Shown: positions 52,904 to 64,000 of the stretch, piece by piece
Layout: every line of letters begins with the position of its first letter
How positions within the stretch are numbered: position 1 is the first letter of the stretch
Origin: [Phialemoniopsis] sp. UDSM-2020
Taxonomy: Eukaryota > Ascomycota > Sordariomycetes > Thyridiales > Thyridiaceae
Direction: 5' to 3'
DNA length: 64,000 bases
Assembly (NCBI GenBank): GCA_018873225.1
Contig: JAEILZ010000008.1
Coordinates: forward strand, 1,736,001-1,800,000
Position numbers and translations under genes: made by a program
The notes under the pieces: generated by a model
Seen by the model: the letters and a program-made list of their open reading frames with translations, nothing else
Database searches by the model: none
What the model was told of the DNA's origin: nothing

Positions 52904-55127
52904 TGTCCTCTGGTCCGGTCGGGGTTGATGGTTTTCGAAAGGATGTCAAATGTCTCTCACAGCGGGCGCTAGGCGGGAAGGCGACCGCTCCCGCTACACG
53001 GCAGCTAGGCTCTCAACCCACGCGAAGAGCGTAGCCCAAACTTTAGTCGTTGGTGTCGGCGATCTCGCGATGTTCCCGTCACACCTCCACGGGGGGCGGG
53101 TAGGAGAATTAATCGGTGGTGCAGCGACAGCCGGCGGCAGTAGCTGGGGTTGGCAGCGAGCGCTGTGCGACGAAAGGGCGGGAGGTCGCTGCGAGTGCTT
53201 TGGTTCGCTCGTGGGACGAGAATCCGCGACGCAGTCTCAGCAGATGTGCTGGAGCATGAAACGTCAAAGGTGGTCGCAAGGATGGTTCGGCCAATGGCTG
53301 GTTGGTCTGGCGGCTCGAAAGGGGGTGGTGCTTTGATGCAGACGCAAAAGGCCCTAGATAGGTCGAATGGAGGGAAGCAACGCAGCCGGAATTATACATA
53401 GGTAGAGTTCGAGAAAGGTCGCGAAGATGAAGCTGGCGCCAGGCTGCTGTTGAAATCACAAGTGAGGTTCTATGTATGTCTTTCACAGAATATTTAGAAG
53501 GAAGAAGCAGCCCTGGCGGCGAGTGGTGCAGATTGCCGATCAAGGGATGGATGCGGTCCCCCGTCCGCTCTAGAATCCAGGGCGGCGGGCGGGCGGTGGT
53601 TTTTTTGTGAGTGGCGGGCGGGCAAGCAGCTGCTCCTGCTCCTGGACTGGATCCTTGACTTGGGACTTGGGACTGGACTGGAGACTGGGGAGTTTTGGAA
53701 GCGCAGCTGCAGGGAACCCGAGAGCAGGGGTGCGTGGGTGGCTGACTGGTCGGCGGTAAGGTAGGTACCAAGTAAGATGGGGATTCGGACTCTCCCCTTT
53801 CTGGTCTCATGGATGCGCCCTGCTGGCCCCTTCAGATCCGACCTCGAGATTTTCAAATTGAGTTGTTACTGACTGATAAAGTCAAGGCTGGCGGTTCGAA
53901 AGAGGGACCAGAATGAAAAACACGACAGAACTATGCTACAAAGCCACAGAGCAAAGACACGCGCGCCGGAGATGGAAAGGACCCTTGAAAGGTCGCGAAC
54001 GCTGCAAATTCCGCTGGCGGTCATGCCAGTCATGTCATACCTACCGTCTCTAGGAAGGTACACGGCACTAATAACATTCCCCTATTCTGGCCTGAATGAA
54101 CCATGACTTTGGGTGCTGTTTTTGCATCGATGCGTGCGATAGGTACCCAACACTGGGCAGGGCCTCTCCCTTGATTCACGACAAAGCTGGCTCTCAGTTG
54201 GATTTCCTGTCGAGACCACCTGAATAGGCAACGTAACCGGTACAGGTTCAGCAGCCTAATGTAAGAACGCCATGCGGCGTGGGGCTTGGTGTTGCTGCCG
54301 TCCCTTCAGCTAAGCATCTTAGTGAACTGATAATGAAACGTCTAACACGGTACCTCTCTCCCCTCCCAGGTTGATCGTGCGCGTCGCTGCATCAACGTTA
54401 TTTGTCAGGCACGGCACATCACATATAGTAACCTATACCGTATTTATCCTTTGAACTACTCTGGCGATAGGGAGATGTTTGTCCTCGTTGAACAAAGAAG
54501 CTTTCTCGAAGCATACGATCATGGCCGGAAAGCTCCTCCTGCTACCTCTGTATGGAGCACATACCAACAAAGAAGAGATTCCAGACCTTGCTTAAATCCT
54601 TGGTTTCGCATTGTTACCTCTGGATTGGGCCCGTTAGACTTGATTAGGACATGTCCATCTCGCCTAATGCCACGGTACGCTGGCTAGACCTGAAGAACCC
54701 AGCAGTAAATCTCCCGAGCCGATTTCGAGATGTACCAACAGGAGACGCCGGAGGCTCTGGAAATTGAGGATACCAAGTCTCGGCTCTGGCGCCCCTGTCT
54801 GAACAAGATCAAAATTAAAAATTCAGGTACCCGCGCACCAACGGTCGGAGGATCAATCGATGGCCCCCAAGGAGACTCCTACAAGTGACCAATGATGACC
54901 CTGGCATGCCTTAGTTAGGGGTTGGAGCTTGCCTGCTCCACAAACCCTCATTTGATGGCGTGTGCCAGCTTCGAGAGAATCGGCAATGTCCACAAAACCA
55001 CCAAGAAAATTCAAGCCACTGACACAGGATGCCCCGTGCTAGCTTCCCCTAATTTTAAGCTCCCCCAACCCGCCCCTCCTCATGTTACGACGGCCTGTTA
55101 GCAGTGACAAGGGCTTGCGTGGCGGTG

Positions 55128-55136
55128 TACTCCGTA
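55128..55136. repeat. TACTCCGTA motif, copy 2
   Basis: Exact intergenic 9-mer, followed by CCGAG. Confidence 0.6.
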
Positions 55137-55473
55137 CCGAGCTTGTTGCAGGGAATCGAGCTCTTCATGGACGGAGGCATCCGATCGGACAACCTGCGAG
55201 ACAAATCGAGAAAACACGAGTCCTTCAGTGTCACAAACCAGCTGGCCTGTACGTTTTTATCTAGGTACTCAGCATTGCTCAAAGCGTTCAATGGGTAATT
55301 TAAGCTCATTATCCGTAGATCGCCTCAGCATTCCTGACTAAATACGCCGCACTAAATGCCCATTCCACGCAGGCATTTCCCATTCGAGAAAAATGGTTTG
55401 TGAGCACGAGATCCTCGGACCTAACTTCACGTTGTTACATATCGGTATGGTGTACGAGAATGTGCCAAGCTTC

Positions 55474-55482
55474 TACTCCGTA
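55474..55482. repeat. TACTCCGTA motif, copy 3
   Basis: Exact intergenic 9-mer, followed by CTTCGTAAT. The run TACTTCGTAAT also occurs near 1580, suggesting a related degenerate form. Confidence 0.6.
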
Positions 55483-55792
55483 CTTCGTAATGTCAACATC
55501 ATCTAAATATCACCATCTGAACTATCATGTCAGACAGACTGCCGAGGAGGCCAGCCTCGTACGCAGGAAGAGGTTCACCACCGTAGAATGATGCTTAAAG
55601 AAAAAAAGTCAATACCAAATCAGAGCTCTTATGAGCGTGCTAGCACAATGCTATGGGTATCTTTGCCAAACCAGTACACATCAAACGCCATTGTCGTAAA
55701 ACCGGGTAACCCATGCGCTGTATGCTCCATCACCACTGCCAAATGTGAGTAAGGAAATTGAAGTCGCGAGAGATGCAAGCGTGACCTAGCCC

Positions 55793-56647
55793 TCAGAACC
55801 AAGCCAAAGTCCAGGTCGCTGGAAGGTTGGGCCACCTATCCTGCCATGCTGCGAGGATGTCCGGCACACGCTCATCAAAGCTAGATCGGGCGGCAGCGTT
55901 GCCGCTGTCAAAGGACTGAGCGCCGACCTTCTCCCGCTCTTCCATTGCTGCAGCATTGAGCGAGTTCGCAAGGTCGAGAATTCCTCCTCCGCCAATTGCC
56001 GCCTCCTCATGATTATCGCGGATGTCCACGTTGATGACGTGAACTGGACGATTCAGCGGCGAGCCACGAGCCAGAAGGTCGTCGATTACGGCATCCCAGC
56101 AACGTTCCTCGCAAGTGATGACCACGTCCACCACGCCGCCCTCTGTCCCATCACTGCCCATTTCCTTGGCATGATTGAGACGCGGTATGCCAATCTGCCA
56201 GTCTTGCCACCTCTCGGGGCCCCATTTCACACCACGATTCCGCCCAAGCATGTTGAGGATCCCATTAGCTCGATAGAGGCGAGGATCCTTGGCCTCCAAC
56301 TCCTTGTACATACTGTCGTAGGAGGTCTTATTAAAATGGTACACATTCGGCTGCGTGATGGTCGGGCCAGGCAGCCGCACTAGAGAGCCTGTGCCGAATG
56401 ATATGACGGGATAATGGGCTTGAGAGAGCCGCAGATGAGCCTCCATGGATCTATAAGCACATGTTATTATAGTCCAGCGTTGTCGACTACTTGCGGGAGC
56501 GCCATACCTATTGTTGTTGCTGGCACAAACTGTGCAGAATTTGAGTTTGAAGCCACCTGTCTCCTCGCTTTGACCGTTCTGCTGCATGCCATCTGCAGAT
56601 GATGCAGCTGTCACCGCTGCTCCATTGGCAACTTCAGCAGCGGCCAT
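55793..56647 (-). CDS. ssu72: RNA polymerase II CTD phosphatase Ssu72
   Basis: Removes phosphate from Ser5 and Ser7 of the RNA polymerase II CTD and works with the 3'-end processing complex. Minus-strand exons 56647-56508 and 56450-55793 give 265 residues. The CX5R active site is C41-ASNNN-R47, and the 57-nt intron (donor GTATGG) splits the R47 codon after its second base. Downstream [70 protein letters not shown] and the Asp-containing [14 protein letters not shown] are all conserved family blocks. The C-terminus ends in [10 protein letters not shown]. The N-terminal 35 residues are low-complexity; an in-frame Met 20 codons upstream (56707) is an alternative start. Confidence 0.95.
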   Translation of the reverse strand: MAAAEVANGAAVTAASSADGMQQNGQSEETGGFKLKFCTVCASNNNRYGAPASSRQRWTIITCAYRSMEAHLRLSQAHYPVISFGTGSLVRLPGPTITQPNVYHFNKTSYDSMYKELEAKDPRLYRANGILNMLGRNRGVKWGPERWQDWQIGIPRLNHAKEMGSDGTEGGVVDVVITCEERCWDAVIDDLLARGSPLNRPVHVINVDIRDNHEEAAIGGGGILDLANSLNAAAMEEREKVGAQSFDSGNAAARSSFDERVPDILAAWQDRWPNLPATWTLAWF

Positions 56648-57573
56648 TGTCTTTGTTCCTTCTGAAGCAGGTTCAAGCTTTGAATGTCGAGTCTGGGCTG
56701 CTCGCACAAATTAGTGACTGGATCCATACAATGAAGTGCAGGACAACGAGGCAGAATGTAGGCGAAAGATCAGAAATTTTGCGTAATATATTTAAAAGTG
56801 TCATCAAGCGAATCAGACAGCTCCAATATGAAATCATCATGAAAAGGCAAGGAAGAAGGTGTAGAGGTGTCGGGGCTTGGGTCGAGACCTACCAGGAGCC
56901 CGCCAGGCTAGAGGTGATGTCGGGATGGACCGAGACGACAGCTCAATTCTCCAATGAATGGCTGACTACCTTCAAGAAGAAGCTGCGATGGCCGCAGAGT
57001 TAACAGCAAATGTTATCGGGGGTTGAGACCAAAACTCTGCGATCAGAGTAATGGATCTCGGTAAGTTATTGAAGGTGGCTTTGTCGAGAGAAGTCGGAAT
57101 TTGCTGTGAATTTGGCTTGGAGATTGGCTAGAGCCGGTGGGGACCTCCAAGACCAATAGGCATCATTGCTGGAAGAGGGGCATTTTTGGCCCTACCAATC
57201 GACCCCTTGATCGATGTCACACATTAGGTACTTCAGTACTTATTAACACAAGCATCGGAGGTCTGCAGAAGAACAATGACTAATTTTGATTGCAAGAATA
57301 CCTACATAGCAGACCTGCCTGAATCGAAGAAAGAGATACATGGATCGTCTTTGCTCCAAATCTGAATGAAGTCAAGCCATCTAGCAATCACTTCACGAAC
57401 CAAGGTTTTGTAGAGATATCTAATCGCATTTTGCTGCATGTCTCAATTCCATTGTAAATCAGCAATACTCTTGTTTAAATCCTCGATAGCGCCGTTTTTG
57501 AGAAATAGTACAAATGTGGTACTCGCTATGGTCTGTCTGCACTCTGGTCTTTCATCCGAATGCCCTAGACCTT
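56648..57573. other. Intergenic, ssu72 5' side to homocitrate synthase 3' end
   Basis: About 930 bp. The plus-strand frame 56599-57003 overlaps the Ssu72 start in antisense and is not supported. No other feature seen. Confidence 0.55.
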
Positions 57574-59944
57574 CTATACCTTAACCTTCTTGGCAGTGCT
57601 GCCGTTCGTCTCCTGAGCAACAGTCTCATCCAGTGCCCTCTTCTCCGGCTCCGCGGCGAGCTCCTTCTCTGCTTGCTTGAACTTGGCATGCTCCTCAGAC
57701 GTCAGATCAGGGAGCAGGGGCTTCTCCTCGTCTGCGGTGAGGTTCAGGTGGAAAGTACGAATGATCGAATCGGCATCGTCAATGGCGAGCGGCCTGACAT
57801 CGGCCATGGCCTTGATCTTCTGAGTGCAAAGCTTGACCTGGGCATCGGTCATAGACAGACCCAGTTGCTCGACACGGCTCTTGATAGCGTTCCAGCCGGT
57901 CAATCTTGACGCGAAGTGGACTAGGCGGGCACTTCTGTTAGCGAGTGGCTGACACATCCTTCCTCTGATGGCACATACCGTAGCGTGAAAGACCAAAGTC
58001 TTCAGGCTTGAGAATCTCGTACGTTGACGGGTTGTTTAGGATCGCCTTGGCGTGGATACCAGCCTTGTGGGTGAAAGCACACTGTGTAACGTGTTAGTCC
58101 TCATCTTTGTAAAGAATTTTCCGGAGAAAACCATGGCGGGGAGGAACCTACGAATCCTGTAATCGGGTTGTTGAAGGGAATGTTGATTTGGACTGTTTTC
58201 GTTAGTCAAGTTGCCTCCAGCGAACAGCCTGTCTGTTGAGATCCAGACTCAGCAATCAAACGACAATCAACATACCCGCATCGGCCACAAGGTTCTCCAG
58301 GTCCTTGAGCTTGTGGAGCTTGTACCTTGGGGCTGTTAGCATTCTGGACGCTATGAGATATGATGGGCGTATTGTGTAACTTACTTGCTGGTCACATAAT
58401 CACGGTCCGCGACGATCATTCTCTGAGAAAGAGATTAGTTTCATGGTTGCACACACACAATCGAGATCTTCCAAAACATACCGCCATCAGGCCACCCAGT
58501 GTGGTGATACCATTGCGCTCGCCGATGCCTTGAGTTTCAATGTTAGTACTACTAAGCTTGCGACAATCGTGATGAATTCATGGATTCGCTCAACCGCGGA
58601 TGACGAGTACTGATAGACGTACCAAGAACTGAGGTGTCCACTGTGAAAAGATGAGTATTGGGCGTAAAATGTTATTGCCATTTAGGGGAACTCACCGTGT
58701 GTGGCACCAGCCTCAAGGGCACAGTAGGCATTGGCCACGGCGCATCCAGTGTCGTCGTGCTAAGATGGGTGATTAGTTGAAGGCCAAGTATACGGAAGGT
58801 AGAGGACCAAACTTACGAAATGAGTCTCGATATCGCACCTGACGACACCGCGGAGAGCTGGGTAAAGTTCGTTAGTCGCTGCTTCATAATCGCGTATATA
58901 GACTCTCAAGACAAAGAGAAGGAACGGATACTTACTCCGCACCAAGTCGTAGACCTGTCTCGGGCTGGCGCAGCCAACCGTGTCCGCAATACCGACACGG
59001 GTGACGCCCACCTTGTCGACAGCACTGTAGACGGAGAGAAGATCGACGAGGTCGGAACGGAAGGAATCCTCGCTGGAGAAGCGAATCTCAAGGCCCTTGG
59101 ACTTGACAAACTCGATGACCTCAATGGCAGTCTGCACGAGGCTTACTTTAGTATTTCTGACGTGAGATGGGGGGTTGATCATAGCCCCGATGCCATTGGG
59201 ACAACGAAACTCACGTTGATGATGTAGGTCATGTCCTTGCCATGCGAGTGCTCGCGGAGATAAGATGAAGTGCCGATGACGACATCGAGGCCGTCAACTC
59301 CCGTCTCGACGGCTAGCCGAGCATCGTCCATGTGGCAGCGGACGTGGGTGAGGATCTTGGCCTTGAGGCCAAGCTTGCAGATCTCCTCGCAGTCCTTGCG
59401 CGACTGCTCGGAGGCAGCGGGGGAGGTGAGCTCGATGTAATCGACGCCAAAGTCATCGAGAGCCCTGGCGATCTTGATCTTGGTCTCAGTGTCGAAGAAG
59501 GCGTTGGCAAATTGCTCACCCTCGCGAAGGGTAGACTCGACTGGGGGCAAGGGAATATGGTCAGATAACTCCCTCTAATCAAATGGCTGTCAATGCCTGA
59601 CTCACTGATCTTGAATCTTGAAACATTGCTCAAGAAGTCGCCGACGGGTCGGTAAGGGCTGGAGTGTTGGGGCTTGGTCTATGCAGAGGGCAGTTAGAAA
59701 TTGAGTGAGGAAACAAGAGACCGGATGGCTCCTGCTTGGGATCGAAGCAAGAGCTTACGGGAATGGCAGTAAAGCCAGGGTGGGCTGGATGGAACACGGC
59801 AGGTCAGCAGCAAGCTTTGGAGCACGAGAGACGGCCCCGGCAGGCGAGGTGAAGGTATGACGAACAGGCATTGGTGCCATTGGTGCCATTGGCACCGTTG
59901 GCATGGCCATTCGAGGCCGGAGCGGCATCGGGAGTGGGACACAT
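57574..59944 (-). CDS. Homocitrate synthase, 14 exons
   Basis: Condenses acetyl-CoA with 2-oxoglutarate, the first step of the fungal alpha-aminoadipate lysine pathway; Lys20/Lys21 homologue. Minus-strand exons are 59944-59866, 59784-59759, 59678-59606, 59540-59215, 59131-58936, 58857-58817, 58759-58696, 58640-58623, 58528-58482, 58422-58385, 58325-58276, 58192-58152, 58081-57979 and 57920-57574. Phases close to 482 residues. Conserved blocks are [100 protein letters not shown] with the metal-binding Hx[21 protein letters not shown], and [13 protein letters not shown] with the second metal His pair. The C-terminus ends in a basic KKVKV. Exons 1-2 (Asn/Gly-rich leader) are the least certain. 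Exon 8 is only 18 nt. Confidence 0.93.
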
Positions 59945-61619
59945 TGTCGCTGTAGGGCTATGGGTGAGGGTATCGAGAGTTCTGGGGTCGATTGACTTGG
60001 GCGTAGACTTGGAGAACAGATCAATTGACCAGCTAGAGTCGTCCAAGAGTCAGTGGATATAGTTTTTTTGCTTGCGTCGTTTGACTCACAGGCGGCAAAA
60101 AATGGGAAAAGTGTGGGGAAGAGAAAGGCGGACACAGAGTGTGAGTGTAAGTGCAGGGAAAAAGCATCAGAGTGGATTCTATTCCGATCCCGCAGCAACA
60201 AACACTGCGTCAAGTCGCCCCTCCTCCTATCAAAACTTGTCAAAAAAAATCTGGACGCCGCCTCCTCACACCTGGTCCACTGAAATTTGGTAGTGGCCTC
60301 AATATTACTCGACAGAGACTCAAATGCACTAAGGATTAGGTACTTGATCTAGGTGTGCTTCCGCCAGGGCTGAGATCTTCACCATCTTGTCAATTAATGG
60401 CGCTCTAGGCGGTGAAAGGAACCTGGAAAAAGTTGGTAGGTGCTCTTGCATGGCCCATGGGGTACGTCACGAGCCAACGGGCCAACTGCTTCTCAGAGAG
60501 GCAATCCTGGGTGGGCATAATTTGTGGCACCCCGCTCCCGGATTGACCACTTGCAGATCGCGTTACCAAATGCTGTTGGTGATGGGAGCACCAGACTCCT
60601 TCGTTATATGCAATGAACCTGATGAAGAGTCATCCGTCTTTGTTTGCCTGCGGTGGAATTCCCCTTCCAACTCGACCTTGCATATTTGTTGCCTGCAATA
60701 TCAACTCACTTTGAGTTCTTTCTCTTTGTCATGATAGACAGGACTAACCGGGGAACCAGGATACTACTCGGAGAAGCATCCACAAACTCTGGTGGAACAA
60801 TCACGCGCTTACATGTCAATTGATGTTGTGCGCAAACTTGATACGTGCGCTGCCCATCACCGTCGGAACACTGTCTACTTATTGATCTAGACGTCTTCCA
60901 GGGTGGCTAGCTGTCGAGTCTCGACTTCGGTCAACGCAAGTACCGAAGGCTAGGTGCTGCTTATCCCTGTTTCTGTTTATGATCGCAAGACTCTAGGATT
61001 TCTGGAGGGAGGCGGTCTGAGCCGACTGGCATTGAGGGGCTCTGACATACAGATCGATTCCAGAAGCTGATGCTTGTGCGCCCTGTCTGCTTCAGTATCC
61101 CTGAGCCATGTGGGATGCCAACCATCAGCGCAATATCGACTGGGGTGTTTCCCCCGGTGCATGCATATAATTCTCGCTGTGCAACAGGTATGCAGACAAG
61201 CAGTGTATCTACACGCTGAACCCATACGAGAATGTATTACGACCATTACGAGAATACAGAAAGTATATTCAGTGAGCGTTATAATCGATTTGAGCGGTGT
61301 GGGGGGATGAGGAGTGACCTCGTCTACGCTCCGATTACTGAAACTAAACCACCATCGTCAACTTCAATAGAGTCAAGCACCCTTCCACTGGGATGCGATC
61401 TTCTTTGACCGCTGCGCCAGTAAATGAAGGGAGGGCTATACTGGCCGTTCCGTGTGCGGCTCCAAAGCACTGGGACAAAGGGACATCAGTAGTACCGTCG
61501 GCGTCCTTGGACATGAGCATGAAAGGTCTTGTACTAAGGCTGCCAACTGAACCTTCGATGCCCCTGCTGAAAATCAACTCCTGAGAAGGAAACTATCCCA
61601 CTACCTAAACACATGTGCA

Positions 61620-61628
61620 TACTCCGTA
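61620..61628. repeat. TACTCCGTA motif, copy 4
   Basis: Exact intergenic 9-mer, followed by CGGGTC. Confidence 0.6.
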
Positions 61629-62275
61629 CGGGTCAATATCTCGTGGGAATGTGTTATCTGACCTTGCAACCCATGTACATATCCATGTTTTAAGTCGGCA
61701 TTGTTGCACCGATTCATCTCATAGTGGACATCGTCGATCATCTAGCATCGCAAGGGCCTATTTTTTAGTACCAGGCTTAACTATCAGCAGGGGAATGCAT
61801 TCATATCTTCATTACTTACTGACCTAACAAGCCGAGAGATGTGTTATTGGGTCATAAGTTGCGCGAGGGAAGTGAGTTGCCGTGAAAACAACGGCCATTG
61901 TGAAGATTGGCCAGGGTGCTCACAAATCCTGCGGTTCCGCCCACCCCTCCAAGCCCGATGGAGATGGGCGTTTCATAGTAGATCTTACTGGCGCTGCGAC
62001 TAACTAATATTAGCGCAGGCCCCGTTAGATCTTGGGGCCTCATGGCCTTTGACTCGTCTGCAGCAACACTGGGTGTGGATTTCAAAGACGGCAGCGCGCC
62101 GCGCTTATTCGCAGGAGCACAAAGCTCACCCATCAGTCGGTGCAAGAACCCCTCCAACTCGTAGCCCAGGCCCCCGAGGGCGGGTACAGAACGGTGCTCC
62201 ACTGCTTCAGGCGCCAGAGCGTTTCGTTGGACACCTTAGTTTTAGTTGCAGTTGGAGCAAAGAGATGGCGGCGGG

Positions 62276-62315
62276 TGGGTAGTGGTGGTAGTGGTGGTGG
62301 TGTTGGTGTTGGTGT
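62276..62315 (+). repeat. GGT/GTT-rich simple repeat
   Basis: About 40 bp of GTGGTG and GTTGGT units in non-coding DNA; an ordinary microsatellite. Confidence 0.7.
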
Positions 62316-63149
62316 TCTCTTTTCTCCAGGAGAGGGGATCGTTGATATTGCCCTTTTGCTCATCAGCTGTCTTGTTTCACATCCATAACCCTATACCATA
62401 CCACACACCGGGTATACACACTGCCTGGACGAGGCATGTGTGTCTTGTCTATCTTGTCCGTCTATCTGTCTTGATTCGTCTCCAGGTCTAGACCCTTTTC
62501 TGCTTGTTTTTAGGAGGTCACCAACGCTGGCGGCCAACCCTTGACCTTCCCTCCCCTCCCGCTCGCAGGGACATTCGATTGAGACATTCTCACCACTTTC
62601 ATCATTCTCCCATTCCCCGGGCTTGAGAGGGAATTCCCGTAGCGCAAAGCGTCCAAGGGCCACTTTTCATTTCTCAACTCTCCTTCCGCTGTCGCATAAC
62701 GGTCGTCAGCACATCCCCTCCTTTCTCCGGAAGCCTGCTTGGTACTACTGCCCGTCCCAGCGACAGGCTCAAGTCCGCCCAGCCTCACGAGTCAAAAATA
62801 GATCGCCAACCGCTACCTACCTTGCCTGTCCCCCGCTCCTTGTCATCCCCCAGCCTAGAGCGACTCGTCACTGCTTCGCATCTGGCACAAACGCTCGTGG
62901 ACAAGGCCTTGTTTTCGCCTTGCCTGCACAAGGTTCGCCTCTTCGCCTTCTGACTCTATCCCCAATATTCCAAAACAGAAGTCCAGAAACAGAACGGACT
63001 GGTATCGTGTTTGGATATCGGTCCGTGGGGCTACCTGAGCGAAGTGTGTTGACCAGGATCTCGAACCAGGGTGGCCCTCCCCAAATTTCCCATACGACTC
63101 GGGCTGAGCAAACCCCCATTCCCTCTGCGCCGGGCTCTCGCAATCCACG

Positions 63150-64000
63150 ATGACGGCGGTCATGTCGCCTGCCTCCTCCCCAGCAACATCGCCGCCCGTT
63201 GCTTCCTCGGCCTCGCCGCCGCCTAACCCCAACGCGAACCATCCTGCACTACCTCCGTTAATAACTTCACCGCCGTCCCGGCGGTCAACGCTGTCGAGAC
63301 CAATGTCGCACGCTTCTAGAAATCGCTTGTCGCAGTACTCGACCGGTTCGATGCCGTCGAGGTCACGACCCGTGTCCCACATGTATCCGATATATCCTTC
63401 CAGTCTTCCATATACCCTCGTCCGCGACTTTGCGTATCCTCCTGGCCATCCTATGCACTATGGCCCGCCACCAGAGCCTTCGCGCCCGCCATCCGGAATG
63501 ACAACGCCGGCCAGCGAGTCGCAAAGGCGGCTCTCTGACCCGCCCATGTCTTGGGAGTTGGGAACCAAACTTGGCTGGGATGCTGGCTACTGGGGCGGGG
63601 AAGGCCTGGACCGTGGCAACGACCTTGCGCCTATCCATCTGGGCGACGGCCCTCCGTGGAGCGAGGATGAAGACTTGCAGAGTCCTGTTGTCAGCTCACG
63701 GCATAGGAAGCACAAGTCGACATCGGCAGCATACGCAGCTGGTAGGCAACGAGCAGCCAAAGAAGCCGGCGAAGGAGGCTCCAGTATCCTCAACCCCAAC
63801 AACTTTGACCAAGATAGAGGTTACTACATCGGCACAAGCGGCGACGGCAGCGAACGGTACTACGTCAATCAGGGCGAGGAGGCCAATGGGCCGGGAGGAG
63901 AATATGTCACGTATCCGCCCAACCAGGCGAGGCATTCTCTGAATCCCTATCATTTGGCTGAGCATCAGCCGCGCCAGTATGCCCATGCCGACCCTGGCGC
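63150..64000 (+). CDS. Ser/Pro-rich N-terminus of an unidentified protein, truncated by window end
   Basis: An open frame of 283 codons from ATG at 63150 runs without a stop to the last base, so the protein continues outside. The first 120 residues are Ser/Pro-rich (MSPASSPATSPP...), followed by a more ordered, possibly conserved segment: SSLPYTLVRDFAYPPGHPMH, then TTPASESQRRLSDPP and a Trp/Gly-rich LGWDAGYWGGEG. The GC-rich coding composition and preceding CT-rich leader support a genuine start. I do not recognise the family. No membrane segment lies in the visible part. Confidence 0.7.
   Translation, partial: MTAVMSPASSPATSPPVASSASPPPNPNANHPALPPLITSPPSRRSTLSRPMSHASRNRLSQYSTGSMPSRSRPVSHMYPIYPSSLPYTLVRDFAYPPGHPMHYGPPPEPSRPPSGMTTPASESQRRLSDPPMSWELGTKLGWDAGYWGGEGLDRGNDLAPIHLGDGPPWSEDEDLQSPVVSSRHRKHKSTSAAYAAGRQRAAKEAGEGGSSILNPNNFDQDRGYYIGTSGDGSERYYVNQGEEANGPGGEYVTYPPNQARHSLNPYHLAEHQPRQYAHADPG

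Larger units (their letters stand above)
52904..55792. other. Long intergenic region upstream of spa2
   Basis: About 2.9 kb, mostly the Spa2 promoter and leader side. A 233-codon minus frame (53109-53810) looks like chance. A GACTTGG/GACTGGA imperfect repeat lies at 53641-53690, and exact TACTCCGTA motifs occur at 55128 and 55474. No gene supported between 53.8 and 55.7 kb. Confidence 0.5.
59945..63149. other. Long intergenic region
   Basis: About 3.2 kb with no supported gene. Unrecognised minus frames occur at 61344-61577 and 61852-62202. A TACTCCGTA motif lies at 61620, a GGT/GTT-rich simple repeat at 62276-62315, and CT-rich leader-like DNA at 62500-63140 upstream of the last gene. Confidence 0.5.

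Noticed and set aside
53109..53810. 233-codon minus-strand frame upstream of spa2
   Set aside because: Low-complexity Pro/Ser/His composition, no domain or splice structure; most likely 5' leader or promoter DNA of spa2.
59755..60243. Alternative N-terminus for homocitrate synthase in another frame (MAMPTVP...), resembling a mitochondrial leader
   Set aside because: Its donor leaves the wrong phase for the conserved exon 3; the Asn/Gly-rich MCPTPD start closes in frame.
61344..62202. Two minus-strand frames (77 and 116 codons)
   Set aside because: Different frames, no plausible splice joining them and no recognisable domain; possible decayed gene but not supportable.
1..64000. CRISPR arrays, prokaryotic operons, biosynthetic or defence clusters
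   Set aside because: No regularly spaced palindromic repeats; genes are spliced, separately promoted and of unrelated housekeeping functions; no polyketide or peptide synthetase, or NLR-type domains seen.

Overview
The window is nuclear DNA of a filamentous ascomycete (Pezizomycotina, most likely Sordariomycetes). The evidence is short 45-80 nt introns with GTAAGT/GTATGT-type donors and CTAAC/CTGAC branch points, moderate GC, intergenic gaps of 0.4-3 kb, and a gene set typical of that group: Spc7 with fungal MELT repeats, an Scm3 with a long disordered tail, Spa2, homocitrate synthase and a fungal MARVEL protein. I see no prokaryotic, viral or CRISPR features, no convincing tRNA or rRNA, and no intact transposon. 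Introns were placed by eye from splice signals and reading frame. Wherever exons are listed, their phases close exactly to a full codon count.

Layout. 1-372: 5' part of a mitochondrial-type adenylate kinase (-). 1861-6362: kinetochore scaffold Spc7/KNL1 (+). 6.4-14.5 kb: a gene-poor, AT-richer stretch with a 1270-residue orphan membrane/disordered protein (7667-11479), degenerate direct repeats near 11.8-12.0 kb, and a small orphan gene (13463-13933). 14.5-26.8 kb: Atg14 (-), a small protein with seven tandem SPxK units (+), a DUF3807-like protein (+), casein kinase 2 alpha (+), the CENP-A chaperone Scm3 (-), and Atg6/Beclin (+) divergent from Scm3. 27.1-38.7 kb: a fungal AAA ATPase (-), IMP dehydrogenase (-), and an IQGAP-type protein (+) divergent from IMPDH. 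39.3-49 kb: an MFS transporter (-), an M28/glutamate carboxypeptidase II-like membrane peptidase (+), and a MARVEL-domain protein (+). 49.9-59.9 kb: polarisome scaffold Spa2 (-), Ssu72 phosphatase (-), and a 14-exon homocitrate synthase (-). 60-63.1 kb shows no gene I can support. 63150-end: the open N-terminus of a Ser/Pro-rich protein (+).

Functional themes. Two kinetochore genes (Spc7, Scm3) lie within about 18 kb. Two dedicated subunits of autophagy PI3-kinase complex I (Atg14, Atg6) lie within about 9 kb. Two cell-polarity or cytokinesis scaffolds (IQGAP, Spa2) also occur. The rest is housekeeping metabolism and signalling. The most novel material is the 7.6-14 kb orphan region and the SPxK-repeat protein. 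The assignments there are descriptive only.
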